This document shows positions 26,178 to 35,048 of a stretch of 61,397 nt of DNA, piece by piece. Made by a program: the position numbers and the translations under genes. The notes below the pieces were generated by a model, which was given only the letters and a program-made list of their open reading frames with translations, was not told the DNA's origin and did not search any database. The stretch is from an uncultured Ilumatobacter sp. (GTDB lineage Bacteria; Actinomycetota; Acidimicrobiia; Acidimicrobiales; Ilumatobacteraceae). The stretch is from NCBI GenBank assembly GCA_905480335.1, contig CAJQPY010000014.1, forward strand, positions 1-61,397. The letters are read 5' to 3'. Position 1 is the stretch's first letter. Each line of letters begins with the position of its first letter.

Positions 26178-26183
26178 TAGCCT
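26178..26183 (+). promoter_or_regulatory. -10 box TAGCCT for the tRNA-thiolation operon
   Basis: This TANNNT hexamer ends 9 bases before ATG 26193. Confidence 0.5.
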
Positions 26184-26192
26184 GACCGGCTG

Positions 26193-26390
26193 ATGCTGGT
26201 GAAAATGCGCAACCCCAGGCGGGAGGTCGAGATGGCAGGCGATCGCACCGTAAACCACTTACTCGATGCACTGGACCTTGTGCGCGAGTCTCATCTCGTC
26301 ATTTGTAACGGCACGCTGGTGCCCGGTGATGCCCGTCTACTCGAAGACGACGTGATCGAAATTCGACCCGTCATCTCCGGAGGGCTCTAA
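26193..26390 (+). CDS. ThiS/MoaD-like sulfur carrier (TtuB-like) ending Gly-Gly-Leu
   Basis: 65 aa. Beta-grasp ubiquitin-like sulfur carrier: NHLLDALDL (helix), VICNGTLV, then LLEDDVIEIRPVISGGL, where the D-V-I-E-I-R-P-V-x-x-G-G ending is the ThiS/MoaD/TtuB signature. In these carriers the C-terminal Gly-Gly is adenylated and thiocarboxylated; here one extra Leu follows, so the last residue would need removal or the chemistry differs. It lies three bases before the TtuA-type thiolase gene, which makes TtuB the best comparison (sulfur donor for tRNA 2-thiolation). No E1-like activating enzyme is in the window. Confidence 0.8.
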   Translation: MLVKMRNPRREVEMAGDRTVNHLLDALDLVRESHLVICNGTLVPGDARLLEDDVIEIRPVISGGL

Positions 26391-26393
26391 GCG

Positions 26394-27359
26394 GTGGTCG
26401 CTGCCGCGTCGAAGTGTCGCTCGTGCGGCAAGCCGGCGGTCATCGACTTGCCGCGTCACAACGCGAACTTCTGCGCGGAACATCTGAAGCAACTCTGCCG
26501 TCGCCAGTTGGAGAAAGCGATCGACGACTACAACATGTTCGATCCGGGCGATCGTATTCTTGTGGCGGTCAGTGGCGGCAAGGATTCGTTTGCAGTATGG
26601 GACATGTTGATCGATGCCGGGTACGCAGCCGACGGCCTCTATGTCGGCCTTGGTATCGGCGACTATTCCGACGAGTCGACCCGGTATGTCACCGCATTCG
26701 CTGAGGAGCGCAAGCTCCGGCTGCGTACCGTCGATCTGCGCGATGAGTACGGCTACGACATTCCAACTGCGGCACGTGCAACCAAGCGGGTGCCGTGTTC
26801 GGCATGTGGAATTTCGAAGCGCCATCTGTTCGATAAAGCAGCCGTCGATGGTGGCTATGACGTTGTCGTCACGGGGCATAATCTCGATGATGAGGCCGCA
26901 GTGCTGCTCGGCAACGTGTTGCACTGGGACATTGAGTACCTCGCTCGGCAGCTGCCGGTGCTACCGGCCGCAAACGGGTTCCCGAAAAAGGCGAAACCAT
27001 TGGTTCGTTTGACCGAACGTGAGACCGCAGCTTGGTGTTTGTTGCGCGGAATTGACTATCTCGTCGAGGAGTGTCCGATTGCCACCGGGAACCGCCATCT
27101 GCATCACAAGGGTGTGTTGAATTCGATTGAGCAGGAGTCGCCAAGTACAAAGGCGGCGTTTTTTCTCAACTTCATCGACAATATGGCGCCGCTGCTTGCT
27201 GATCAGACCGCCGCAGCGAGCGGCGATCTCGGTCGATGTGCGCGGTGCGGAGCACCCACGACCGGTGAAACCTGCGCATTCTGTCGATTGGTCGACAATG
27301 CGAGTGCACACGAGCCTGTACCGGTCGAATTGGTACTTGGAAAACGAGGACGACGATGA
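26394..27359 (+). CDS. ttuA: TtuA-type tRNA 2-thiolation enzyme
   Basis: 321 aa. PP-loop ATPase of the TtuA/Ncs6 family. An N-terminal zinc finger (CRSCGKPAVIDL, then NFCAEHL) is followed by the PP-loop VAVSGGKDSFAVWD (about residues 58-71). Then come the iron-sulfur and catalytic cysteines (PCSACGISKRHLF and EECPIATGN), VVTGHNLDDEA, and a C-terminal zinc ribbon (CARCGAP, CAFC). TtuA transfers sulfur to the C2 of m5U54 in the tRNA T-loop; Ncs6 relatives act on U34. The adjacent sulfur carrier and TrmI favour position 54. GTG 26394 lies behind GGAGGG; ATGA overlap with trmI. Confidence 0.86.
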   Translation: MVAAASKCRSCGKPAVIDLPRHNANFCAEHLKQLCRRQLEKAIDDYNMFDPGDRILVAVSGGKDSFAVWDMLIDAGYAADGLYVGLGIGDYSDESTRYVTAFAEERKLRLRTVDLRDEYGYDIPTAARATKRVPCSACGISKRHLFDKAAVDGGYDVVVTGHNLDDEAAVLLGNVLHWDIEYLARQLPVLPAANGFPKKAKPLVRLTERETAAWCLLRGIDYLVEECPIATGNRHLHHKGVLNSIEQESPSTKAAFFLNFIDNMAPLLADQTAAASGDLGRCARCGAPTTGETCAFCRLVDNASAHEPVPVELVLGKRGRR

Positions 27360-28144
27360 CCATTCTGTTCGCTGCCGATGACAAGGCAGTTCTGCTGGAC
27401 TCCAAGAAGCGGCGGTATCTGATCGACCTCACTGACGATGGTGAGTTTCATAGCCACGCCGGTTTTGTTCGCCACAGCGACATCATCGGGCAGCCTGAGG
27501 GGTGCCGCGTTCGGTCGACCAAGAACGGCGAGTATGTAGTTCTTCGCCCGACGCTCGAGGACTTCGTCATCGAGATGCCGCGCGGGGCGCAGGTCATCTA
27601 CCCGAAGGATCTTGCACCGATCTGCATGCTTGCCGACATCGGCCCGGGAGTGCGCGTCTTTGAAACTGGCATTGGATCGGGTGCGTTGTCGACGATGATG
27701 TTGCGCTATGGGGCCGAGATCGTCGGGTACGAAATCCGTGAGGACTTTGCGAACCGGGCGAAGGCGAACGTGCGCGGTTTCCTCGGCAAAACAGCCCTAG
27801 AGCGATACGACGTCCACATCGCAAGTAGTTATGACGGCATCGATTCCGCTCACGATCCGTTCGACCGTGTAGTGCTTGATCTTCCGGAGCCGTGGCAAGT
27901 TGTGCCGCATGCGGAAGTGGCGCTCCGGGCAGGGGGAATCTTGCTCGCGTACACGCCGTCGATCACGCAAGCTGTGAAGGTTCGTGAGGCGCTCAAGGGC
28001 AAGTGGATCGACGGGCGAACGATTGAGGTGTTACATCGCGGCTGGCACATTGAGGGTCAGGCTGTCCGGCCTGATCATCGAATGGTCGCGCATACAGGCT
28101 TTCTGAGCGTTGCCCGCTTTCTTGGCAAGGACGACCCAACGTGA
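27356..28144 (+). CDS. trmI: tRNA (adenine-58-N1)-methyltransferase
   Basis: 262 aa. The N-terminal small beta domain has RRYLIDLTDDGEFHSHAG. A class I SAM methyltransferase fold follows with YPKDLAPICMLADIGPG, RVFETGIGSGALSTMM (motif I) and DRVVLDLPEPW (motif IV, the DLP(E)PW signature of TrmI/Trm61). It makes m1A58 in the T-loop. It overlaps ttuA by 4 bp, so thiolation and m1A58 formation are genetically coupled. In Thermus, m1A58 promotes 2-thiolation at position 54, which gives the cluster a coherent role. Confidence 0.93.
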   Translation: MTILFAADDKAVLLDSKKRRYLIDLTDDGEFHSHAGFVRHSDIIGQPEGCRVRSTKNGEYVVLRPTLEDFVIEMPRGAQVIYPKDLAPICMLADIGPGVRVFETGIGSGALSTMMLRYGAEIVGYEIREDFANRAKANVRGFLGKTALERYDVHIASSYDGIDSAHDPFDRVVLDLPEPWQVVPHAEVALRAGGILLAYTPSITQAVKVREALKGKWIDGRTIEVLHRGWHIEGQAVRPDHRMVAHTGFLSVARFLGKDDPT

Positions 28145-28231
28145 CACTCGGCAGCGCCGCTGTCCGACTGACTGGTTCGATACCGGACTCGGGAGTCGTG
28201 AGGAGCGACTCGGGGCTCGAAGAACTTCAAA

Positions 28232-28900
28232 TCATCTGGGATCGAGTCGGAAGGCAGTAGTGAGACTGTCGAGGAGCAACTGCATTTCGGGCCACGGTGT
28301 GTCAGGGTGGGACCCGAACAAATCGATAGTGCCATGGATCGAGGTGTATGCCTGCACAGTCACGAAGAAGGGGTCTCGGCGGTCGTGATTGCGTTCGAGG
28401 ATTGCCGTGACAAGCTCGAGCAGCACCTGGAATGCCGGCAATTTGGCAGTGCCGGTGGCAACCTCGGGGAATTCGACGTCTGTGATGTCGAGATGGATTC
28501 GGTTTGAGAACAGGATGCGATAGGGACCTGGGTGCTCGACCGCGAAACGTGCGTGTGCGTCACGTGCCACTCGGAATGCGTCGAACGGGTCGTCTTTGTC
28601 GCGTGCGGCTCCGGCGATGACTGCGTCGAAGTGCTCCCAGCACTGGTCGATTGACTCGCGGAGCAGATCGAGATGATCGTCGAAGTGACGGTAAACCGCA
28701 GTAGGGGAGACGCCGGCGCGGCGGGCAACGGATCGGAGCGAAATCTCCTCGATGGTGCCGTGCGTTGCCATCAGCGCGATAGCTGCGTCAAGGAGGTCGC
28801 TTCGCAACTTGCTGCCTTCGCCACGGGGGTTGCGCTGCCGCCCTGACAGCGTTGGGTGCGAGCCGGTAAGCGAAGAGCCCATCAAACCGATGCTAACCAT
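28232..28900 (-). CDS. TetR-family transcriptional regulator
   Basis: 222 aa. An N-terminal disordered tail (about 30 residues) precedes a TetR helix-turn-helix: LRSDLLDAAIALMATHG, then EEISLRSVARRAGVSP and TAVYRHFDDHLDLLRESI. The C-terminal domain has the TetR_C_33-like WHG pattern (DAHARFAVEHPGPYRILF). It is transcribed away from a short intergenic region that ends at the ferredoxin gene on the same strand, 167 bp upstream. Target genes are unknown. The start might lie a few codons downstream at Met7. Confidence 0.88.
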   Translation of the reverse strand: MVSIGLMGSSLTGSHPTLSGRQRNPRGEGSKLRSDLLDAAIALMATHGTIEEISLRSVARRAGVSPTAVYRHFDDHLDLLRESIDQCWEHFDAVIAGAARDKDDPFDAFRVARDAHARFAVEHPGPYRILFSNRIHLDITDVEFPEVATGTAKLPAFQVLLELVTAILERNHDRRDPFFVTVQAYTSIHGTIDLFGSHPDTPWPEMQLLLDSLTTAFRLDPR

Positions 28901-29067
28901 GTGCAGTTAACAGGTGAACAGATGTGAGCGGAGGGCTACATACATGGTCAGGATCGACGTATCGCCGCATTCTGACGTGCTGAGCCTCCTGAATCAGAGA
29001 CGAAAACGGCAGGAGCCCCGGGGTCGAGCCATGGCGTCCTCAACTTCTGTCCAACGAATCGGGCCGT

Positions 29068-29313
29068 TCAGGGCTCGATGTAAATGCACTCGCCCGGGCA
29101 TTCCTCGGCGGACTCGACGACGGCGTCAAGTTGCTTATCAGGGAACTCAGCCAGACCGTCGGCACCCTGTGGGTTGCCCTTGGCCTCGGCGAAAATCTTG
29201 TCTCCCTCCACGACGTACGCAAGGCCGTCGTCGAGCAGGGTGAAGACGTCGGGGGCAATCTCCTCGCAGAGACCGTCGCCGGTGCAGAGATCCTGATCGA
29301 TCCAGACCTTCAT
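29068..29313 (-). CDS. Small ferredoxin, P450-type (3Fe-4S or 4Fe-4S)
   Basis: 81 aa. Starts [20 protein letters not shown], typical of actinobacterial single-cluster ferredoxins that serve cytochromes P450. Cluster ligands appear to be Cys10, Cys16 and the Cys of EECPGEC; the second Cys of the usual CxxCxxC is Asp13, which suggests a 3Fe-4S cluster, although the extra cysteine in CPGEC may matter. The body is very acidic. AAGGAG lies 11 bases upstream of ATG 29313. No P450 gene is in the window. It lies divergently from mpa, 113 bp away. Confidence 0.88.
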   Translation of the reverse strand: MKVWIDQDLCTGDGLCEEIAPDVFTLLDDGLAYVVEGDKIFAEAKGNPQGADGLAEFPDKQLDAVVESAEECPGECIYIEP

Positions 29314-29414
29314 GTCAGTGGTTGCTCCTTCGTGGAAGTTGTGGCCAGGGGGTTCCTACCAACGTTGAGTTTACACGGCGTAGCACGTGCAAACACGATC
29401 ACGTGTGCCCGGTG

Positions 29415-29420
29415 TACGTT
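29415..29420 (+). promoter_or_regulatory. -10 box TACGTT, leaderless start of mpa
   Basis: This TANNNT hexamer ends 6 bases before ATG 29427. It fixes the mpa start. Confidence 0.55.
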
Positions 29421-29426
29421 AAGACA

Positions 29427-31124
29427 ATGTCGACCAACGCCGAGCTTGCCCAGCAGGTCCAGACGCTCACCGAGGAGGTTGACCACCTGCGGGCACGGCT
29501 CGCCGATGCGCCACGACGGGTGCGATCGCTTGAAGAGCGCCTCCTCGAAACAAAAGGGCAGCTAGCCAAAGCGGTGGCGCAGAACGAGAAGCTCTCGTAC
29601 ACCTTGCGTGAGGCACGCGAGCACATCGGCACGCTGCGCGACGAAGTCGACAAACTGTCGCAGCCGCCGTCGGCCTATGGCGTCGTCGTCGGCAAGAATG
29701 ACGATGGGACGATCGACGTCCTCACCTCTGGTCGCAAGATGCGCGTTACGTTGCATCCCGACATCGACCACGAAATTCTTGATCGCGGCGCAGAGGTCGT
29801 GCTCAACGAAAGCCTCAATGTAGTTTTGGCTCGAAACGCGGACGGCACCGGCGAAGTCGTCACCGTTCGCCAGGTGATGGACGACGGCATCCGTGCTCTG
29901 GTGGTCGGTCGAGCGGACGAAGAGCGCGTTTGCGAGCTCGCCGATTCACTCCGCGGCACAATCATCCGCTCGGGCGACCACCTGCGGCTCGACACCCGTT
30001 CCAATCTGTTGCTCGAGAAGCTCGCCCGGCCTGAAGTAGAGGACCTTTTACTCGAAGAGGTGCCCGACATCTCCTACACCGACATCGGCGGGCTCGATGA
30101 TCAGATTGAGCTGATCGCCGATGCTGTCGAGTTGCCGTTCTTACACCACGACCTATTCGCTGAGCATCAGCTTCCCGCACCCAAAGGCATCTTGTTGTAC
30201 GGCCCACCGGGATGCGGCAAGACACTGATCGCAAAGGCGGTAGCGAACAGCCTCGCCAACAAGGTCGCAGAAAAAGCGGGAGAAGGTAAGGGTCGCAGCT
30301 ACTTCATCAACATCAAGGGCCCCGAATTGCTCAATAAGTACGTTGGTGAAACCGAACGACAAATCCGGCTCGTGTTTCAGCGGGCACGCGAAAAAAGCGA
30401 TGAGGGGTGGCCGGTCATCGTGTTCTTCGACGAGATGGATTCGATGTTTCGTACCCGTGGCTCAGGGATCAGCTCCGATATGGAATCAACGATCGTGCCT
30501 CAGTTATTGGCAGAGATCGATGGCGTCGAGGGTCTCACCAACGTGATCGTCGTCGGCGCAACGAATCGAGAGGATTTGATCGATCCGGCGATCCTGCGAC
30601 CGGGCCGGCTCGACGTAAAAATCAAGATCGAACGCCCGAATGCCGACGCCGCCCGCTCGATTTTCGCCAACTACTTAACCGATGAGATTCCGATCGGTGC
30701 GGGTTATGACGTTGCGCTGATGATCGACGAAACCGTAGCCGAGATGTATCGCGACGACGAAGCGAACCAATTCCTTGAAGTCACGTATCAGAACGGCGAC
30801 AAGGAAATTTTGTACTACAAAGACTTCGCGTCGGGTGCAATGATCGAGAACATCGTGCGGCGGGCAAAGAAACTCGCGATTAAGCGGGTCATCGATGATG
30901 GCGAGCGTGGGGTGATTACCCAGGATCTGCTCGACTCGATCAAACAAGAGTACAAAGAGCACGAGGATCTGCCGAATACGACGAACCCTGATGACTGGGC
31001 CAAGATCTCCGGGAAAAAGGGCGAACGCATCGTGTTTATCCGTACGTTGGTCTCAGAGCGAACAGCTGAAGACGCAGCGGGCGGCAAGGCCATCGAGCGG
31101 GTGGCCGCCGGACAGTACCTCTAG
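29427..31124 (+). CDS. mpa: Proteasome-associated ATPase Mpa/ARC
   Basis: 565 aa. Hexameric AAA+ unfoldase that binds Pup and feeds pupylated proteins into the 20S core. The N-terminal coiled coil (residues about 5-75, the Pup-binding part) is followed by tandem OB domains (about 80-225) and an AAA domain with Walker [15 protein letters not shown], Walker [15 protein letters not shown] and the arginine region [18 protein letters not shown]. The chain ends AAGQYL, with the penultimate Tyr that opens the proteasome gate. The frame is open to 29322, but ATG 29427 fits the family N-terminus and has a -10 box six bases upstream. Confidence 0.97.
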   Translation: MSTNAELAQQVQTLTEEVDHLRARLADAPRRVRSLEERLLETKGQLAKAVAQNEKLSYTLREAREHIGTLRDEVDKLSQPPSAYGVVVGKNDDGTIDVLTSGRKMRVTLHPDIDHEILDRGAEVVLNESLNVVLARNADGTGEVVTVRQVMDDGIRALVVGRADEERVCELADSLRGTIIRSGDHLRLDTRSNLLLEKLARPEVEDLLLEEVPDISYTDIGGLDDQIELIADAVELPFLHHDLFAEHQLPAPKGILLYGPPGCGKTLIAKAVANSLANKVAEKAGEGKGRSYFINIKGPELLNKYVGETERQIRLVFQRAREKSDEGWPVIVFFDEMDSMFRTRGSGISSDMESTIVPQLLAEIDGVEGLTNVIVVGATNREDLIDPAILRPGRLDVKIKIERPNADAARSIFANYLTDEIPIGAGYDVALMIDETVAEMYRDDEANQFLEVTYQNGDKEILYYKDFASGAMIENIVRRAKKLAIKRVIDDGERGVITQDLLDSIKQEYKEHEDLPNTTNPDDWAKISGKKGERIVFIRTLVSERTAEDAAGGKAIERVAAGQYL

Positions 31125-31176
31125 CTTGCCCTGGGCCCATCGAGAGTCTGCACAATTCCACCGGGCCCAGGCCAAG
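31125..31176 (+). terminator. Large inverted repeat after mpa, possible terminator
   Basis: CTTGCCCTGGGCCC (31125-31138) and GGGCCCAGGCCAAG (31163-31176) pair over 14 positions with one mismatch around a 24-base loop, directly after the mpa stop. No T-run follows, so it may be an RNA-stabilising hairpin or a GC-rich actinobacterial terminator. Confidence 0.5.
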
Positions 31177-31208
31177 CCTGAACAGACATCGAATATCGAA
31201 ACTCCAGC

Positions 31209-31214
31209 TACCGT
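31209..31214 (+). promoter_or_regulatory. -10 box TACCGT, leaderless start of the saccharopine-dehydrogenase-like gene
   Basis: This TANNNT hexamer ends 6 bases before ATG 31221. Confidence 0.55.
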
Positions 31215-31220
31215 TTGGTC

Positions 31221-32432
31221 ATGGTACGAACCGCTCGGACTCATGACATCGTTCTGTTTGGGGCCACTAGCTTCGTCGGTCAAATTCTCACCAAGTACAT
31301 GGTGGATCGACACGGCAGTCACGGCGACGTCAAATGGGCGATAGCGGGACGAAACGCAAACAGACTCGCCGAAGTCGCTGCGATAAATGGGAGCGAAGTC
31401 GACAGGATCACGGTCGATGCGGGTGATGCCGATGGGCTCGCAGAGATGTGTGCACACACCAACCTTGTGATCTCGACCGTCGGGCCATACTCCCTGTACG
31501 GGTCGAGACTCGTGGCGGCCGTCGTCGAAGCAGGCATCGACTACGTCGACCTCACCGGCGAGCCGCAGTGGATGCAAAGGATGATCGATCGGTATCAGGA
31601 TCGCGCGGTCGAAACCGGCGCCCGGCTCGTCCATGCGTGCGGCTTTGACTCCGTGCCGTCTGATCTTGGCGTTTGGTTCCTTCAGCAGCAGGCGATCAAG
31701 CGCTTCGACGAACCGTGCACTTCAATCAGCATGGGCGTCAAGGGCGCCAAGGGCGGCGCGAGCGGGGGCACTATCGCCTCGATGATGAACTTAATGGACG
31801 AAGTAGCATCTAACCCGAGCCTGACGCAGGTACTCGCAAACCCGTACGCGCTGGCCGTCAAGGGCGACCGGGACGGGCCCGACCAACCGAATGTAACCCT
31901 TCCCGAATATCACGACGGACATCGATCGTGGCTCGCCCCGTTCATGATGGCGGCGACGAATACGCGTGTCGTGTTCCGAACGCACTCCCTGCTCGGTCAC
32001 CCATGGGGCGATGACTTTACGTATGGCGAGTCGACGCTGATGGGCGGAGGGATCGGTGGGGGCACCAAGGCACTCGCAATGAGCGGCGGTATGAGCGGAC
32101 TAATGGCGGCCGCTAATTTCGGGACTAGTCGCAGGCTGCTCGGCAGGGTGCTGCCCAAGCCGGGGGAGGGACCGTCTCCGGCATCTCAGGAACGCGGATA
32201 CTACGACCTCCGATTTCACGGTGTAACCGTCGGCGGCAATGAGATCATGGTCAAGGTGACTGGCGATCGGGACCCTGGCTACGGATCGACCGCAAAAATT
32301 CTTGCCGAGGCGGCCACGACGCTGGGGGACAGCAGTTCAAAGGGCGGCTTCTGGACGCCTGCGACCGTGCTCGGCGACTCGTTCATCAAGGCGCTGGTCA
32401 AGCACGCCGGACTCACCTTCGACGTGATCTGA
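31221..32432 (+). CDS. Saccharopine-dehydrogenase-like oxidoreductase (trans-acting enoyl reductase type)
   Basis: 403 aa. An N-terminal NAD(P)-binding Rossmann domain (HDIVLFGATSFVGQILTKY, then WAIAGRNANRLAEV) continues with VISTVGPYSLYGSRLVAAVV and YVDLTGEPQWMQRMI. These match the mycobacterial trans-acting enoyl reductase / saccharopine dehydrogenase-like family rather than lysine biosynthesis enzymes. Such proteins reduce double bonds in lipids such as phthiocerol precursors; the substrate here is unknown. The gene sits between mpa and dop, with promoters on both sides, and is not a usual member of the Pup locus. TTG 31215 is an alternative start, but ATG 31221 fits the -10 spacing. Confidence 0.85.
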   Translation: MVRTARTHDIVLFGATSFVGQILTKYMVDRHGSHGDVKWAIAGRNANRLAEVAAINGSEVDRITVDAGDADGLAEMCAHTNLVISTVGPYSLYGSRLVAAVVEAGIDYVDLTGEPQWMQRMIDRYQDRAVETGARLVHACGFDSVPSDLGVWFLQQQAIKRFDEPCTSISMGVKGAKGGASGGTIASMMNLMDEVASNPSLTQVLANPYALAVKGDRDGPDQPNVTLPEYHDGHRSWLAPFMMAATNTRVVFRTHSLLGHPWGDDFTYGESTLMGGGIGGGTKALAMSGGMSGLMAAANFGTSRRLLGRVLPKPGEGPSPASQERGYYDLRFHGVTVGGNEIMVKVTGDRDPGYGSTAKILAEAATTLGDSSSKGGFWTPATVLGDSFIKALVKHAGLTFDVI

Positions 32433-32506
32433 CGCGCCGTTGCGGGCAAAGGTGATCGTGACCGGGCGATCACGCGCTCTGCGTCGCGACAGGCGGTATC
32501 GGCAAG

Positions 32507-32512
32507 TAGCGT
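32507..32512 (+). promoter_or_regulatory. -10 box TAGCGT, leaderless start of dop
   Basis: This TANNNT hexamer ends 7 bases before ATG 32520. Confidence 0.55.
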
Positions 32513-32519
32513 TACGGCT

Positions 32520-34034
32520 ATGGCACTGCCAAAGGTCTGCGGGATTGAGACCGAGTACGGCATTGTCGTTCGGGGTGCTGACAACAATCCGGTGTCTGCG
32601 TCGTCGCTGTTGATCAATGCATACCTCGCCGCAGTTGCGCACGAACGGAACCGCACAGGCCAGGCTCGCGTTGGATGGGATTTTGAAGACGAGCAACCGG
32701 CAAACGATGCCCGTGGTTTCTCACTGGACCCAATGCTCGCTCCCGAAGTCGAGACGACCCTGGTCAATGCCGTGCTCACGAACGGTGCACGCTTCTATGT
32801 CGACCATGCTCACCCGGAAATCAGTACCCCCGAGGTCCGCACGGCACGCGAAGCGCTGATCTGGGACCGCGCCGCGGATGAGATCGTCCGGTCGGCGATG
32901 GATGCAGCGCGTGACATGCTGCCCGACGGCGCTGAGATCATCATCCATAAGAACAACTCCGACGGGAAGGGCAATAGCTACGGGTGCCACGAGAACTACC
33001 TCCTCTCTCGCGATCTTCCCTTCGGCCGGATGGCCCGACAGATCACACCGCACTTTGTGACCCGGCAGGTCTTTGCCGGTGCCGGCAAAGTCGGCTGTGA
33101 ACTCTTTGATCGGCCCGGCGACGAAATCACATATCAGCTGAGTCAGCGGGCCGATTTTTTCGAAGAGGAGATCGGATTGGAGACGACGCTCAAACGTCCG
33201 ATCGTGAACACCCGAGACGAACCCCATGCTGACGCGCAGAGGTACCGGCGGCTGCACGTCATCGTTGGAGACGCGAACATGAGCGAGGTGGCCACCTTCC
33301 TCAAAGTCGGGACCACTGCGATCGTGCTCTCGATGATTGAAGACGACGAACTCGGCGATGACTTCGTACTCGCGCATCCGGTCACGGCAATCCGTCAGAT
33401 CAGCCACGACCCGACACTTGGTCAAACGGTTCAGCTCGCTGACGGGCGTCGGGCCACTGGTCTCGAAATTCAGTGGGGGCTTCTCGAACGTGCGCACAAG
33501 TACGAGCAGTCGTGTGGGCTCGAATCGGTCGGGATCGACGTCGGGACCGATGTGCTCAAGCGATGGGAAGCAGTCCTCACCGGTCTCGAACGGGAGCCAG
33601 ACACCGTTGCGCACCAGGTTGATTGGGTTGCCAAACAGCGACTTATCTCCGGGTACCAGCAGCGCCATGGCTTGAGGCCGAACTCGCCGAAACTGAAGGC
33701 GATTGACCTGCAATATCACGACATGCGCCTCGACCGCTGTCTTGCACTCCGAGCAGGCCTCGAGACACTTGTCGACAGCGACACGGCAGTCGCAGCGAAG
33801 AGCCAACCGCCCACGTCGACCCGCGCGTACTTCCGAGGCCGGTGCCTTGACAAGTTCGCAGCTGACGTCGTTGCGGCCAACTGGGACTCTCTCGTATTCG
33901 ACATTGGTCGGGATCCGCTTCGCCGAGTTCCGATGATGGATCCGTTGCGCGGGACTGCTGACCAGGTTGCTACCTTGATCGACGAAAGCGACACCGCCCG
34001 GATCCTGTTGGACCGGCTTGGCGAAACGAACTGA
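32520..34034 (+). CDS. dop: Pup deamidase/depupylase Dop
   Basis: 504 aa. Carboxylate-amine ligase-like enzyme that removes Pup from proteins and, where Pup ends in Gln, deamidates it. The N-terminal GIETEYGI (ATP/Mg glutamates) and FYVDHAHPEISTPE (active-site Asp) match Dop, as do [17 protein letters not shown], the [20 protein letters not shown] segment and DLQYHDMRLD. The pup gene begins 9 bp after its stop. Because Pup here already ends in Glu, only the depupylase activity should be needed. Confidence 0.96.
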   Translation: MALPKVCGIETEYGIVVRGADNNPVSASSLLINAYLAAVAHERNRTGQARVGWDFEDEQPANDARGFSLDPMLAPEVETTLVNAVLTNGARFYVDHAHPEISTPEVRTAREALIWDRAADEIVRSAMDAARDMLPDGAEIIIHKNNSDGKGNSYGCHENYLLSRDLPFGRMARQITPHFVTRQVFAGAGKVGCELFDRPGDEITYQLSQRADFFEEEIGLETTLKRPIVNTRDEPHADAQRYRRLHVIVGDANMSEVATFLKVGTTAIVLSMIEDDELGDDFVLAHPVTAIRQISHDPTLGQTVQLADGRRATGLEIQWGLLERAHKYEQSCGLESVGIDVGTDVLKRWEAVLTGLEREPDTVAHQVDWVAKQRLISGYQQRHGLRPNSPKLKAIDLQYHDMRLDRCLALRAGLETLVDSDTAVAAKSQPPTSTRAYFRGRCLDKFAADVVAANWDSLVFDIGRDPLRRVPMMDPLRGTADQVATLIDESDTARILLDRLGETN

Positions 34035-34043
34035 GGAGCCCAC

Positions 34044-34241
34044 ATGGCAGAGCGTCAGCAGAAGTCAAAGCCCACAACGAGTCGTGAGGGCGAAAGCGTA
34101 GTGGAGTCTGCGCCTACGGTCACCGAGAGCGGCGAGAAGCTGAAGGCCGAACTGGATGACCTGCTCGACGAAATCGACGAGGTCCTCGAAACCAACGCCG
34201 AGGATTTTGTGAAGTCGTACGTCCAGAAAGGCGGAGAGTGA
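34044..34241 (+). CDS. pup: Prokaryotic ubiquitin-like protein Pup, ending Gly-Gly-Glu
   Basis: 65 aa, mostly disordered. The C-terminal half contains the Mpa-binding helix ([18 protein letters not shown]) and the family ending [15 protein letters not shown]. The last residue is Glu, so Pup can be ligated by PafA through its gamma-carboxylate without prior deamidation, unlike the GGQ form of Mycobacterium. ATG 34044 is preceded by GAGGAG (near 34032). PrcB follows 3 bp later in the same operon. Confidence 0.97.
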   Translation: MAERQQKSKPTTSREGESVVESAPTVTESGEKLKAELDDLLDEIDEVLETNAEDFVKSYVQKGGE

Positions 34242-34244
34242 AAA

Positions 34245-35048
34245 GTGGCGATGCCATTCTTTGCTCCCGGGGAGGACCCTGGCGCGAATTTCCCTGATCT
34301 GCTCCGTCGAATCGGACTCGAGTCCACAGCACTAAACGCTGCGTACGACGCCGTTGCGCTCGGTGTTCCGCACGCAACGACGTGTGTAGCGCTGCGCTAT
34401 GACAACGGTGTTGTTATGGCGGGTGACCGCCGTGCGACCGCCGGAAATCTGATCTCGCATCGGACCATGGAGAAAGTGGTCCAAGCGGATCGACACAGTG
34501 GCGTCGCAATCGCCGGGTCGGCCGGCCCGGCGATGGAGATGGTTCGCCTGTTCCAGCTGCAGCTCGAGCACTACGAAAAGGTCGAGGGTTCATCGCTAAG
34601 CCTCGAAGGTAAGGCGAATCAACTGTCAGCCATGGTGCGCGGCAATCTCCCCGCAGCGATGCAAGGCATGGTCGTGGTCCCAATCTTCGCCGGGTACGAC
34701 TTGATCCGTGCCACAGGCCGTCTGTGGGACTTCGATGCGACGGGTGGTCGATACGAGGAGCGTGATCACGTCGCTACAGGCTCCGGGAGCCTCCAGGCAA
34801 GCACCGTGATAAAAGTGGGCTACCGCGGCGATCTGAGTCGCGACGAGGCGGTCGACCTCGCAGCGCGATCGATCTGGGAAGCGGCGGACACCGACTCCGC
34901 GACCGGTGGCCCAGACGCATTGCGCGGGATCTATCCGGTCGTGGCGGCGATCGACGCCGATGGATGGACTCGACTTGACGATAGCGACCTTGCCGACCGG
35001 TACGGGCGAATTGTCAGGGAGGTCAACGATAGGAGTGAACCACGATGA
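34245..35048 (+). CDS. prcB: 20S proteasome beta subunit
   Basis: 267 aa. N-terminal nucleophile hydrolase. The first 44 residues are a propeptide; self-cleavage before Thr45 (PHATTCVALRYDNG) exposes the catalytic threonine, as in Mycobacterium (HGTTIVAL). Conserved GVVMAGDRRATAGNLISH and the Lys-containing core are present, and the GSGS segment (ATGSGSLQAS) completes the site. The start is GTG 34245 just behind pup; ATG 34251 is an alternative. The end overlaps prcA by 4 bp. Confidence 0.97.
   Translation: MAMPFFAPGEDPGANFPDLLRRIGLESTALNAAYDAVALGVPHATTCVALRYDNGVVMAGDRRATAGNLISHRTMEKVVQADRHSGVAIAGSAGPAMEMVRLFQLQLEHYEKVEGSSLSLEGKANQLSAMVRGNLPAAMQGMVVVPIFAGYDLIRATGRLWDFDATGGRYEERDHVATGSGSLQASTVIKVGYRGDLSRDEAVDLAARSIWEAADTDSATGGPDALRGIYPVVAAIDADGWTRLDDSDLADRYGRIVREVNDRSEPR

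Noticed and set aside
28890..28930. Palindromic operator for the minus-strand TetR gene
   Set aside because: Only the 6-bp GTTAAC core is symmetric; the half-sites do not match well enough.
29068..29313. Classical 2x4Fe-4S ferredoxin
   Set aside because: The second cysteine of the CxxCxxC motif is Asp and only one cluster region is present.
32721..34043. Long minus-strand open frame opposite dop
   Set aside because: It is a shadow of the well-supported dop gene on the plus strand, with no protein-family motifs and an odd composition.
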